Source of the DNA: Pedobacter cryoconitis
GTDB taxonomy: Bacteria; Bacteroidota; Bacteroidia; Sphingobacteriales; Sphingobacteriaceae
Length of the DNA: 64,000 nucleotides
Assembly: GCA_019352875.1 (NCBI GenBank)
Contig: JAAAFW010000006.1
Span: forward strand, 960,284 to 1,024,283
Direction: 5' to 3'
In this document: in pieces, positions 46,128 through 54,886 of the stretch
Numbering within the stretch: the stretch's first letter is position 1
Layout of the letters: each line of letters starts with the position of its first letter
Translations under genes and position numbers: made by a program
The notes under the pieces: generated by a model
Told to the model about the DNA's origin: nothing
Databases searched by the model: none
Seen by the model: only the letters and a program-made list of their open reading frames with translations

Positions 46128-47654
46128 TTAGTATCCTGGATTCTGGTACATCCTTGCGGGATCCAGTTTTACTTCATCTAACGGTATTGGAAAATAACGG
46201 TCTTTAGTACTAAAGTTGGCCAACTTTGCATTTCCAAAAGTAGATTGTGGTTTAGCTTTAAAGTATGCCACCAGTTCTCCGGTGGTAAAAAAACGGAGCA
46301 AGTCAAACCAACGCTGGTGTTCAAACGCAAGCTCAACTCTGCGCTCATGCAGGATAGCTAGTTTCAGCGTTGGATATTTACTATTATAATCGGCTGTTAA
46401 GCGTGCCGAAGCATATAAAGGAACTCCTGCACGTTCACGTACCATGTCCAGATATTGTATAGCCAGCGCATCATTTCCCTGGTACATTTTAACTTCTGCC
46501 AGCATAAGAATCACATCTGCGTAACGAATGATTGGGGTGTTATTACCTCCGTACCCGTTTACCGAAGCAGTTGAACTGGCATCACGGTATTTAGTAATGA
46601 AATAATCCTGAACCTGCGGGCTGTTGGCGAACTTAATAGAAAAAGCTGCACGTGGGTCATTTTTTTCATACTCATTCACAAGATCTCTGGTAACATTGCC
46701 TCCAACGCCTGTTGTAACCTTGAGTGAGTTAATAGTTTCTCCTAATGGCTGGTTATTCGCGGCAATACTTGAGCTGTAACTGATGTCACCCTGTTTATTT
46801 ACAATCTCAAAAATGATTTCCGGGTTGTTGGTTTTTTTATTCACATCGAAGACATCAGCATAAGCGACATCTGCCAGCTTACCAAACGGTTTCATTTGAT
46901 AAGCAGCACTGAGGTAGGTATCTGCATTGGCCAGGTTTTCTGCCTTTTGATCGGCCAATGTGGTGTACATAGTTAGATAGACTTGACCTAACAAACCGTT
47001 AATCGCCGCTTTTGAAATGCGTCCGGCATTTGCCCCGTTTTGCAAATTTGGCAGTTTACTGTTCAGCCCGGCTTTCAGGTCTTCTACAATCTGCGCATAT
47101 ACAGCTGCCTCAGACTGTCTGTATGTGTTTTCTGTAACTTCTTTATTGCTGGTTAACTGTTTAGTAACCAAAGGCACGGCGCCCCATTTTCTAACCAACT
47201 GGAAATACATCAGCGCACGGATAAATTTAGTTTCGGCCAGGTATTGCTCTTTGATGTCGGCATTACTAAAAGTTACCCTGTCAATATTGCTGGTTATTAC
47301 ATTACAGCGTGTTATAGTCTGATAAAGGTTAGACCAGTGAGCTTTAAGATAAGTGTTACTCGGTAGAATACTGAAGTCACCAAATTGAAATGGTTCTCCT
47401 GAGTTAGACTGCGCATCATCACGTCCGGTATCGTCAGACCGCTCATCGGTAAAAAGGCCGCTGTTTTCGCCGATGTTATTGCTGGAACGTAATGCTGTAT
47501 AAGCACCATTTACGGCCAGAAGGACATCATTCTCAGATTTGAAAGCATCAACAACATTGACTGCATTCGGATTATTCTGTTCAATGAAATCCTTTTTACA
47601 GGAGGCGAATGACACCAGTGTGATTGCGAATATAATTGGAATATGTTTTTTCAT
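46128..47654 (-). CDS. SusD/RagB family surface lipoprotein of mannoside locus
   Basis: 508 aa; lipobox Cys in VSFASCKKDFIEQ. Family segments: AETKFIRALMYFQLVRKWGAVPLV, ERRVELAFEHQRWFDLLRFF, IIRYADVILMLAEVKMYQGND, and the terminal YFPIPLDEVKLDPARMYQNPGY. It lies 56 bp downstream of its SusC gene. With the GH92 enzyme it probably binds mannose-containing glycans at the surface. Confidence 0.95.
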   Translation of the reverse strand: MKKHIPIIFAITLVSFASCKKDFIEQNNPNAVNVVDAFKSENDVLLAVNGAYTALRSSNNIGENSGLFTDERSDDTGRDDAQSNSGEPFQFGDFSILPSNTYLKAHWSNLYQTITRCNVITSNIDRVTFSNADIKEQYLAETKFIRALMYFQLVRKWGAVPLVTKQLTSNKEVTENTYRQSEAAVYAQIVEDLKAGLNSKLPNLQNGANAGRISKAAINGLLGQVYLTMYTTLADQKAENLANADTYLSAAYQMKPFGKLADVAYADVFDVNKKTNNPEIIFEIVNKQGDISYSSSIAANNQPLGETINSLKVTTGVGGNVTRDLVNEYEKNDPRAAFSIKFANSPQVQDYFITKYRDASSTASVNGYGGNNTPIIRYADVILMLAEVKMYQGNDALAIQYLDMVRERAGVPLYASARLTADYNSKYPTLKLAILHERRVELAFEHQRWFDLLRFFTTGELVAYFKAKPQSTFGNAKLANFSTKDRYFPIPLDEVKLDPARMYQNPGY

Positions 47655-47710
47655 ATTGTGTTCGAATTGTATTTTATGTATTTAATGGAATCAAGAAACT
47701 AATTGCCGGA

Positions 47711-50700
47711 TTAAAAAGTTACTTTGACACCCAGGTTATAAGTTCTGGCCAGCGGATAATTTCCATAATCAACACCAGGTGAAAGATTTGCTGTACTTGT
47801 ACCTGTTGAAGAATTAGATGCGTTGATATTATAATCTACATCCGGGTTATAACCTTTATATTTAGTTAATGTAAAGGCATTGTCTACGGAAGCGAAGATT
47901 CTGATATTCTCCACTTTCAGTCGTTGCGTTAAACTTTTCGGTACCTGATAACCAATTGTTGCATTAGTCATCCTTAAATAAGATCCATCCTGCAGGTAGA
48001 AAGAAGACAGGCGTGTACTGTTACTTTGTGTTCCGGCACGGGACGCACGGTAGTTTAAGCCACTTCCCGGTTGAGCTGCGGAAACATAACGGTTGGCTAC
48101 CTCAGCATATTGGTTTCCTGAACCTTCAAAATTATACAGATAATAATCCTGGCCGTCTAACACTTTATTTCCGTAAGAACCATTAAATGAAGCGCGGAAA
48201 TCGAAAGCTTTGTAGCTGGCCGATAAAGCAAAACCGTAAGTGAAATCTGCGTAAGGGCTTCCAATGACTTTTTTATCTGCGTCATTAATAATTCCATCAC
48301 CATTAACGTCTTCAAAATAAAGATCACCTACTTTAGCAGGGTTTGATGAAGATGCAGAAGGGGCTACTTTACCCAGATTCTCTTCTGTTATCCTTCCCAG
48401 AACTTTATAACCATAGAACATTCCTACAGGTTGACCTTGTTGGGTAACGTGAGTTAGGTAGGAACGCTCTGCTCCAGATGTATAGATCGTGCTGGCGCCA
48501 CCCAGATCGACAACCTTATTCCTGTTAATGGCAATGTTTCCACTCAGGTTTACTGTCCAGTCTTTACTGCTGATAATTTTTCCATCGGCCTGAAAATCGA
48601 AGCCTTTGTTTCGGATTTTGCTGTCTTTTAGATTGGTGAGAATTGACGATGATCCGGAAACGGCAGAAATCGGCTGGTTAAATAATAAATTGTAGGAATT
48701 ACTCAAATAGTAATTCACATTGAATGATAAACGGTTGTTAAATACAGTAATATCTGTTCCCAGGTTATATTGTGAGGTAGATTCCCAACCTAGATTTTCG
48801 TCCTTGATATCATTAGCATAAATAGCAGATGCTACTGCACCTGACCCGAATACCGCCCCTGTAGGGGAACTAACCGTTTGTACAGAGTTGTAATTTCCAA
48901 TATTATTATTTCCGCTTAGACCCCAACTTGCACGGATTTTGACGGTCGATTGTGCACCAAGGAAGTCATTATACCAGTCTTCCTGTGATAAACTCCATCC
49001 AGCTGCAACAGATGGGAATGTACCCCATTTATTTACGGCTCCAAATCTGGAGGATGCATCTCTTCTGAATGAACCTGTCAGGAAATATTTACTGTCATAG
49101 TTATAGCTGAAGCGTCCAAAATAGGATAGTAATGTGTTGACAGATTTCACTGCTGAATTCAGCGTAAATAAAGTGGGATCTGCACCTTTACCGGAAATTT
49201 CCTTGATGTTGTCATTAGTAAAGCCTCTTGCTGTAACTCTGATCAGATCACTGGTGGTTTCCTGTGCTGAATAACCGCCTAAGACATTAAATTTATGTTT
49301 GCCAATTGTCTTGTCATAGTTTAAAGTAAACTCCGCGAGTTTATCCACCTGATTTAAGGTCTGCGCGATCGCATTAGCTGCGGCCATAGAAGAGGCTGAA
49401 TATGGTGGGTTCCCTGCACCATTACTTAGACTGGTCGGAAGGTAATAGTCGTATTTTTCACTATAGGTTTGTGTACCCAGATTGGCTTTGAATGTTAAGC
49501 CCTCCAGCAGATCGTAAGTGGAATATGCATTATATGTACTTCTGTATGCCAGACGCTCACTTTTTGTTTCTTCTACCATTGCTAATGGATTTTCCATTCC
49601 ATTAAATCCGTATTGGTTGGCAACTTCACTCATTCCGTATTTAACAGGGTTGCCTGCGGCATCTCTTGCCGGCATATATGGAATATATAAAAGTGCTGCC
49701 ATCATCGGGCTGAATCGCCCTTCTCCGACTTCCTTACTTTTAGTTTCTGTGTAGGCGATATTAGCACCAACTTTCATCCTTTTGTTAACGTTAGCCTCAA
49801 TATTACTCCTGAAATTGAGTGCATTCATAGATGTATTGGTTACTATACCTCCCTGGTCCTGATAGCCACCGCTTACAAAATATCTGATATCCTTGTTACC
49901 ACCAGAGAACGATAGGTTGTGGCGCTGAAAGAACGCATTCCTATATAACTCATCCTGCCAGTCTGTATTTATCTTAGGTTTAATCAGGCTCTGAGTCGCA
50001 GCATCATAAATATCTGTCGGGATACTTACTGATGATCCGTTACCGACATTGGCGATTCTTGTTGTATTATTATCCGAATACATGGCATCATTCCATTTTT
50101 TTCCGGTATTAATAATCAGATCTTTGTAGGAATTGTTACGGGCATCAATTACCAGCTGTGCAAATTGAGACGCATCGAGCAGATCAATTTTCTTAGCTAG
50201 CTGGGAAAAGCCCGTCTGCACGTCATATTGGAACTTTCCTTTGCCATCCTTACCTTTTTTAGTGGTAATCATCACAACACCGCCAGATGCTCTTGAACCA
50301 TAAATGGCTGCGGATGCTGCATCTTTCAAAATGTCAATGGTTTCAATATCTTCCGGGTTTACAAACACATTATTTCCGGCTGGGTATCCGTCTATTACGT
50401 AGAGTGGATCTGAGCTGGCATTGATGGATCCTACACCCCGAACGCGAATTTTTGTACCTGCATATGGTGCTCCACTTGTCTGGGAAACCTGGACACCGGC
50501 AACCTTACCTACCAGGGCTTGTCCGATTGTCGGAGCAGTAAGGTTTAATTCTGATGCCTTAACACTGCTGATTGCACCGGTAACATCAGATTTTCTAATT
50601 TTCTGATAGCCAATTGCAACAACTTCCTGCAGTGAGTTACTGGATTCTTTTAATTTGATATTAACTTTAGTCTGACTGGTAATCAAAACCTGAGCCTTTT

Positions 50701-51082
50701 CATATCCTATGAAATTGAAGCTTAATGTCGAACCGCTGGCTACACTAATCGTGAACCGGCCGTTGCTGTCGGTACCAACTTTATGCCCAGACGTCTGATC
50801 CAGTACTGTTACACCCGGCAACGGTTGATTTTGCTCGTCAGTAACCGTACCTGTAACCTGAATTTGTGCTTGTCTAATTGCATTTAGGTTTTTATAAAAC
50901 GTTTTAGCTCGATCTGAAATAAAAAGGTGCTTTTCTATAGCACCTAATTTTTTCGTGTGATTGGCGGCAGCTTTAGCGCCTTGTCCCAATGGCATTAATG
51001 CCAGCAGTACAAAACCTGAGACTCCGGACCCTAATCCCACTTTAGAAAGCTTGAATAGCGAGTTCTGATAGAATTTTTGCAT
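47711..51082 (-). CDS. SusC/RagA-type TonB-dependent transporter of mannoside locus
   Basis: 1123 aa, longer than the other SusC proteins here. The first ~75 residues are an unusual leader: a polar start, a hydrophobic part (SGVSGFVLLALMPLGQG) and a basic, Lys-rich linker before the regulatory domain (VTGTVTDEQNQPLPGVTVLD). The plug has LQEVVAIGYQKIRKSDVTGAIS, IRVRGVGSINASSDPLYVIDG and DAASAAIYGSRASGGVVMITTKKG, and the barrel ends RTYNLGVKVTF. It imports the products bound by the SusD partner 56 bp downstream. The late signal segment means the true start could be downstream. Confidence 0.94.
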   Translation of the reverse strand: MQKFYQNSLFKLSKVGLGSGVSGFVLLALMPLGQGAKAAANHTKKLGAIEKHLFISDRAKTFYKNLNAIRQAQIQVTGTVTDEQNQPLPGVTVLDQTSGHKVGTDSNGRFTISVASGSTLSFNFIGYEKAQVLITSQTKVNIKLKESSNSLQEVVAIGYQKIRKSDVTGAISSVKASELNLTAPTIGQALVGKVAGVQVSQTSGAPYAGTKIRVRGVGSINASSDPLYVIDGYPAGNNVFVNPEDIETIDILKDAASAAIYGSRASGGVVMITTKKGKDGKGKFQYDVQTGFSQLAKKIDLLDASQFAQLVIDARNNSYKDLIINTGKKWNDAMYSDNNTTRIANVGNGSSVSIPTDIYDAATQSLIKPKINTDWQDELYRNAFFQRHNLSFSGGNKDIRYFVSGGYQDQGGIVTNTSMNALNFRSNIEANVNKRMKVGANIAYTETKSKEVGEGRFSPMMAALLYIPYMPARDAAGNPVKYGMSEVANQYGFNGMENPLAMVEETKSERLAYRSTYNAYSTYDLLEGLTFKANLGTQTYSEKYDYYLPTSLSNGAGNPPYSASSMAAANAIAQTLNQVDKLAEFTLNYDKTIGKHKFNVLGGYSAQETTSDLIRVTARGFTNDNIKEISGKGADPTLFTLNSAVKSVNTLLSYFGRFSYNYDSKYFLTGSFRRDASSRFGAVNKWGTFPSVAAGWSLSQEDWYNDFLGAQSTVKIRASWGLSGNNNIGNYNSVQTVSSPTGAVFGSGAVASAIYANDIKDENLGWESTSQYNLGTDITVFNNRLSFNVNYYLSNSYNLLFNQPISAVSGSSSILTNLKDSKIRNKGFDFQADGKIISSKDWTVNLSGNIAINRNKVVDLGGASTIYTSGAERSYLTHVTQQGQPVGMFYGYKVLGRITEENLGKVAPSASSSNPAKVGDLYFEDVNGDGIINDADKKVIGSPYADFTYGFALSASYKAFDFRASFNGSYGNKVLDGQDYYLYNFEGSGNQYAEVANRYVSAAQPGSGLNYRASRAGTQSNSTRLSSFYLQDGSYLRMTNATIGYQVPKSLTQRLKVENIRIFASVDNAFTLTKYKGYNPDVDYNINASNSSTGTSTANLSPGVDYGNYPLARTYNLGVKVTF

Positions 51083-51320
51083 TATTAATCTGTTTTGATA
51101 AGGTTTAATTGCGTGTGTGCTGTTAAAATATCTGTCTGAATTCTTTCGAACCAGGCAGAAACTAAACTTCGCGCAAAACTAGACTGCCTGTATAACCTCT
51201 ATGTTAAATCGCTGTTAAGATCAGCGACGCCCCTAAATAGTCGACCAGGGGTGCGAAAATGAATTCTTTAACGGAGGGATTTTGTTTGCAAAATGGATTA
51301 TAATGCGTTTGATTTATTGC
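51083..51320. promoter_or_regulatory. Upstream region of the minus-strand SusC operon
   Basis: This region lies between the SusC start (minus) and the tRNA promoter (plus). It must carry the SusC promoter. A short inverted pair, AGTCGACCAGGGG and CCCCTAAATAGTCGA-like text around 51229-51255, is too weak to call an operator. Confidence 0.35.
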
Positions 51321-51328
51321 TATATTTG
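51321..51328 (+). promoter_or_regulatory. Promoter -7 box of tRNA-Arg
   Basis: TATATTTG fits TAnnTTTG exactly and lies 51 nt upstream of the tRNA 5' end. Confidence 0.6.
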
Positions 51329-51378
51329 CGGCGGCCCGATTTCGCTGTTTTAAATGCAGGGGATATGCCGGCGCCAAT

Positions 51379-51450
51379 GGTCCCGTAGTTCAACGGATAG
51401 AATAGAAGTTTCCTAAACTTTAGATATGAGTTCGATTCTCGTCGGGACCA
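51379..51450 (+). tRNA. tRNA-Arg (anticodon CCU)
   Basis: The 72-nt cloverleaf has the acceptor stem GGTCCCG/CGGGACC (51379-51385 and 51443-51449), a D arm GTTC...GAAT, an anticodon loop TTCCTAA with anticodon CCT, and a T arm with TTCGATT. The discriminator base is A at 51450 and the CCA end is not encoded. It reads AGG codons. Confidence 0.95.
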
Positions 51451-51451
51451 C

Positions 51452-51500
51452 AAAAACACAAAACCCTGTATTCAAATGAATGCAGGGTTTTGTGTTTTTA
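51452..51500 (+). terminator. Terminator after tRNA-Arg
   Basis: A long stem: AAAAACACAAAACCCTGTATTCA (positions 51452-51474, counted by eye) against the complementary arm 51477-51499, with a T-rich end. One G-T pair interrupts it. Confidence 0.85.
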
Positions 51501-51587
51501 GATTCTTAGATATTACGTAGAATATTTAATGCCATAGCTTATACGCTATCAAAAGATATATACGGAGTAAAAAGCTACGGTCCTTTT

Positions 51588-51740
51588 TTAATTTTTTTTC
51601 GGAGGCGGTAACTGACCATTTTCTCCACCCGTATCGAAAGTGCTGTAAGTAGGATTTGTTCCTGTCGTATTGTGGTTATTTGTGTTAGTATGTGAAGGGG
51701 ATGCCAATCCCATTAAAAAGGCAAATATAGATCCAAACAT
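51588..51740 (-). CDS. Possible 50-aa small secreted or membrane peptide
   Basis: Minus-strand ATG at 51740, stop at 51588-51590. The product begins MFGSIFAFLMGLASPSHT, a signal-like hydrophobic start, followed by a polar Asn/Thr/Gly-rich part ending GGENGQLPPPKKN. It lies alone between the tRNA and the barrel gene. No family is recognised. The amino-acid pattern (hydrophobic start, then low-complexity polar tail) is not what random AT-rich DNA usually gives, but there is no supporting ribosome-binding site. Confidence 0.45.
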   Translation of the reverse strand: MFGSIFAFLMGLASPSHTNTNNHNTTGTNPTYSTFDTGGENGQLPPPKKN

Positions 51741-52148
51741 GACTATAAATTTAAGAATGAAAATCTCTGTAGTTCCCCTCGAACCCTATCGCGGGGTTTG
51801 CTACTATTGCAATCAGAAGCACTTTTGAAATTTTAAGGCAATATAAGATTCTGTGCTTAGAATAATAACTACTTTATTAGCCGGTTACTAGCTCCCGCAA
51901 TTTATCCCCTTATGAAATTTGTACATTCTGCCAATCGTTTAAGCCGAAGAAAAAATAGGTTTTGGTAATGCTAAAACCGGTTACAGCTTATATTTAAATA
52001 AGTATAATATAAGTAAAGTTGCTGACCTGTAATTTTCTTAACGTGTAAAAGCTTCCTTTTATAGCGCAGAACCTTCTTGTTATCTAATATTTTTTTGCCC
52101 GGTTTTTATTCAAAGCATATTTGAAATAGAAGAACGACAAGATTTAAT
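51741..52148. promoter_or_regulatory. Intergenic region upstream of the barrel protein gene
   Basis: This region contains the 14-bp box at 52034-52047 (listed separately) and, at 51785-51802, a small GC-rich hairpin (AACCC...GGGTT). No other gene is supported. Confidence 0.45.
52034..52047 (+). promoter_or_regulatory. Shared 14-bp box, copy 1 (candidate LytTR operator)
   Basis: TTTCTTAACGTGTA ends 102 bp before the barrel-protein ATG. The identical 14 bases are at 61659-61672, about 97 bp before the 41-aa peptide ATG. The core AACGTG resembles LytTR half-sites. A related ACCTGTAA lies 16 bp upstream of ACGTGTAA in this copy. Confidence 0.5.
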
Positions 52149-54542
52149 ATGAAGAAGCTGGGCATACTCTTAATTGGTTTATTTATTTCAGGACTATGTT
52201 TAGCTCAGGATGTTATACGAGGTAAAGTAGTGGATGAAGCCGGGAGTCCAATTCCATTTGCGACCATAAGTATCTCGGTAAAGAATGATAGTGTTCCGTC
52301 CGCTGTTAGATTAACTGATAATAATGGTCTGTTCGAGTTAAAATATGATAACAATAGAATCCAGACTTTAAAGGTCGCCTACCTGGGTTATGAATCCTTA
52401 ACTGCAGAGACGAAACCGGTATCCGATAAGTTAACAGATCCATTAATCCTGACGCTAAAAGCGAAGAAGAACAATTTGGCTGAAGTGACGGTAACAGGCA
52501 GGAAGAAGCTAATTACACAAAAGATAGACAGATTGGTGTTGAGTATCTCAAATAATGCACTTACTGCAGGAAAATCATCATTGGAAATATTCAGTATGGC
52601 TCCGGGAGTTTTTGTAAATAATGGTTCTATATCAATCAATGGTAACAGAGGGACCAGGGTAATGATTAACGGAAAGATCTTACAACTTACCGGAGATGAT
52701 TTAAACAGTTACCTGAATAACCTCCGGGCAGATGATATTGAATCTGTAGAAGTTATTGCACATCCGCCGGCGGAGTACGAAGCGCAGGGTACAGGGGGGA
52801 TGCTCAATATTATCCTGAAAAAGCAAACGTCTGCTGGTTTAAACGGATCTGTTAATGCGGGGTATACGCAAGGCCGGTATGCAGGCACGAATGAAGGAGT
52901 GCGTCTGAATTTCCGGGAGGGAAAAGTTTCTGCCTTCGCCAATTATAACTTCAATAAGTTGAAAAGTTATGAGAATAGTGAAATGACCAGGCATTATGTT
53001 GATCAGCCTTATCAATTTGCTGAATCGGCCAGGCGAATAATTAACGATAACGGGCACAGGATAAATACGGGAGCTATATATGATATTTCACCTAAGCAAT
53101 ACATTGCGATTGATTATGTAGGCTCGTTCAGCAAAAGGATATCACCTTATTATTCTTCGGCCTTCGTTGATTATAATGATCAGGCAGAAAATGTGATTAA
53201 CATCGGGACATTTCCTACAGATACCAAGACTAACTATAATAATATCGGTATGAATTATAGTCTCGCTTTGGATAAATCAGGCTCTGGTTTTCAAATATTA
53301 GCTGATTATACAAGTAATAAGCTGACAAAGAATAGTGCCGCTAACAGTGCCTTTTATAATTATAATAATGTGTTCTTATCAGATACAGCATTTAGAAATA
53401 CGACTCCGAGTGATGCGTCAATTTATACTGCCGATGCCCGATATACTAAAGTTCTTGCCAATAAAAATAGTTTGAGTCTCGGAGTCAAGGGGGCATCCAC
53501 TGTGATTAACAATAGTGCAGCCTTCGAAAGCCTGGAGAACGGTTTATGGGAAAGTAACCCCGAGCAAGATTATATATACGATTACAAAGAAAAAATCATA
53601 GCTGGTTATTTTAATTATTCTGGTACCGTGCTGAATACCAGTGTAAAACTTGGTCTGCGTGGTGAGTATACAGATATGTCCGGTAATTTGCTGACGTCGA
53701 ATCAGTTAACCAAGCGAGATTATTTCAACTTATTTCCCTCTTTGTTTTTGAAACGCAATCTGAATAAAAAAGGAGATAACTATTTGTCGTTGTATTACGG
53801 AAGAAGACTATCCCGACCTTCATATAACAGCTTGAATCCTTATGAGTCCTATATTAATAACTACTCTGTAGGGCGCGGAAATCCATATCTGACTCCATCT
53901 TACAGTAATGTTTATGAAGTTGGATTTACTTTAAAAAGTAAGTATTCCTTTAAAGCCGGATATCAGCATGATAAAGACCTGGTTTCCCAGTTTATTAAAG
54001 TAGATGATCAGAATCCGTTATTATGGATTTATACTTTCGAAAACTACGGAAGGAACAGGAATCTGAATTTCTCTGCAAATGTTCCTGTGTCGATAACCAA
54101 ATGGTGGGAATCAAATACAAATGTCCAGCTCAGGCATCAGGATATAAGTACGCCGGATCTGGAGATCAGAAAGTGGATTTTTTACCTGCAGACCAACCAT
54201 GATTTCAGGTTATCATCAAAAGCAAGCATAAACCTGAATGCCTATTACATTTCAAATGTGATTTCGGGTAATCTATTGACCGATAAATTGTATAGCGTCA
54301 ATATAGGAGGGCAATACAAGTTGCTGTCAAATAGAATGTTAGTTCGTGCAACCGTCTCGGATCCATTTTATACCTATAAAATAGTTGGGACTTCAATTTA
54401 TAAAAACTACTCATCAAGTGTATCACAAAGAAGACAGTCAAGAACGTTTAATCTATCCCTCACGTACAATTTTGATTTAGGGAAATCATTTAAATCAAAA
54501 AAACTGCAAAAGAGCAGTGAAGAGGAAGAAAAACGCTTATAA
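52149..54542 (+). CDS. Outer-membrane beta-barrel protein with regulatory domain (OMP_b-brl_3 type)
   Basis: 797 aa. Signal peptide 1-19 (ISGLCLAQD); CarboxypepD_reg-like domain about 21-105 (IRGKVVDEAGSPIPFATISI, LKVAYLGYESL); a TonB-receptor-like plug remnant with KIDRLVLSISNNALTAGKSSLEIFSMAPGVFV and VEVIAHPPAEYEAQGTGGMLNIILKK; then a barrel whose last strand is FNLSLTYNFDLG, followed by a charged tail (KKLQKSSEEEEKRL). The family is TonB-receptor-like without a SusD partner. It is the first gene of the peptide locus: the precursor starts 73 bp after its stop. It could import, sense or exclude the peptide; this is inference from position. Confidence 0.88.
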   Translation: MKKLGILLIGLFISGLCLAQDVIRGKVVDEAGSPIPFATISISVKNDSVPSAVRLTDNNGLFELKYDNNRIQTLKVAYLGYESLTAETKPVSDKLTDPLILTLKAKKNNLAEVTVTGRKKLITQKIDRLVLSISNNALTAGKSSLEIFSMAPGVFVNNGSISINGNRGTRVMINGKILQLTGDDLNSYLNNLRADDIESVEVIAHPPAEYEAQGTGGMLNIILKKQTSAGLNGSVNAGYTQGRYAGTNEGVRLNFREGKVSAFANYNFNKLKSYENSEMTRHYVDQPYQFAESARRIINDNGHRINTGAIYDISPKQYIAIDYVGSFSKRISPYYSSAFVDYNDQAENVINIGTFPTDTKTNYNNIGMNYSLALDKSGSGFQILADYTSNKLTKNSAANSAFYNYNNVFLSDTAFRNTTPSDASIYTADARYTKVLANKNSLSLGVKGASTVINNSAAFESLENGLWESNPEQDYIYDYKEKIIAGYFNYSGTVLNTSVKLGLRGEYTDMSGNLLTSNQLTKRDYFNLFPSLFLKRNLNKKGDNYLSLYYGRRLSRPSYNSLNPYESYINNYSVGRGNPYLTPSYSNVYEVGFTLKSKYSFKAGYQHDKDLVSQFIKVDDQNPLLWIYTFENYGRNRNLNFSANVPVSITKWWESNTNVQLRHQDISTPDLEIRKWIFYLQTNHDFRLSSKASINLNAYYISNVISGNLLTDKLYSVNIGGQYKLLSNRMLVRATVSDPFYTYKIVGTSIYKNYSSSVSQRRQSRTFNLSLTYNFDLGKSFKSKKLQKSSEEEEKRL

Positions 54543-54615
54543 AAATATTATTGCAATAATGGGTGGAAGCCGAAAAACCCTGAAGAGTAGGCCTGAAAAA
54601 CTTAAACTTAAAACC

Positions 54616-54798
54616 ATGTTAACTCCAGAACAAAAAAACAAACTGCAAGCTAAAATGAAAAATTTCTCTAGTGAATTAGACAAACTTGCTGAAAACCCAA
54701 TTCAAGAGAATGAAGCCGGACAAATCGAGGGAGGTTTCGCAGAAAGCGCTACTGAAGATTCTGCTGCGGACGATATCATTATCAACTTCTTCTGCTAG
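54616..54798 (+). CDS. Double-glycine leader peptide precursor (RiPP precursor A)
   Basis: The start is the ATG at 54616 (MLTPEQKNKLQAKMKNF), giving 60 aa; a longer frame from 54517 would overlap the barrel gene and has an unlikely basic start. The leader is helical and amphipathic and ends in AGQIEGG with GG at 39-40. The predicted 20-residue core is acidic (6 Asp/Glu), has a hydrophobic IIINFF run and ends in the only Cys (60). The radical SAM/SPASM gene follows after a hairpin, and a C39 exporter that cuts after GG is in the locus. Family relations to known GG-Bacteroidales precursors are plausible, not proven. Confidence 0.75.
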   Translation: MLTPEQKNKLQAKMKNFSSELDKLAENPIQENEAGQIEGGFAESATEDSAADDIIINFFC

Positions 54799-54805
54799 AA
54801 GTCTA

Positions 54806-54838
54806 AGTAAGGGAGAGTTTTAACTCTCCTTTACTTTT
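54806..54838 (+). terminator. Hairpin between precursor A and maturase (attenuator/terminator)
   Basis: A 14-bp stem, AGTAAGGGAGAGTT (54806-54819) against AACTCTCCTTTACT (54822-54835), is followed by TTT. It would let the precursor be made in excess over the downstream enzyme, as is common in peptide operons. Confidence 0.7.
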
Positions 54839-54886
54839 TCTGTAAAACTCCAATTCAAATTATATAGGCAATTAATAAAAGAAATA

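Noticed and set aside
49518..49754. 78-aa plus-strand frame inside the minus-strand SusC gene
   Set aside because: Antisense shadow of a well-conserved barrel gene.
54517..54615. 33-residue upstream extension of precursor A
   Set aside because: It overlaps the barrel gene end by 26 bp and is a basic stretch unlike any leader; the ATG at 54616 gives a normal precursor.
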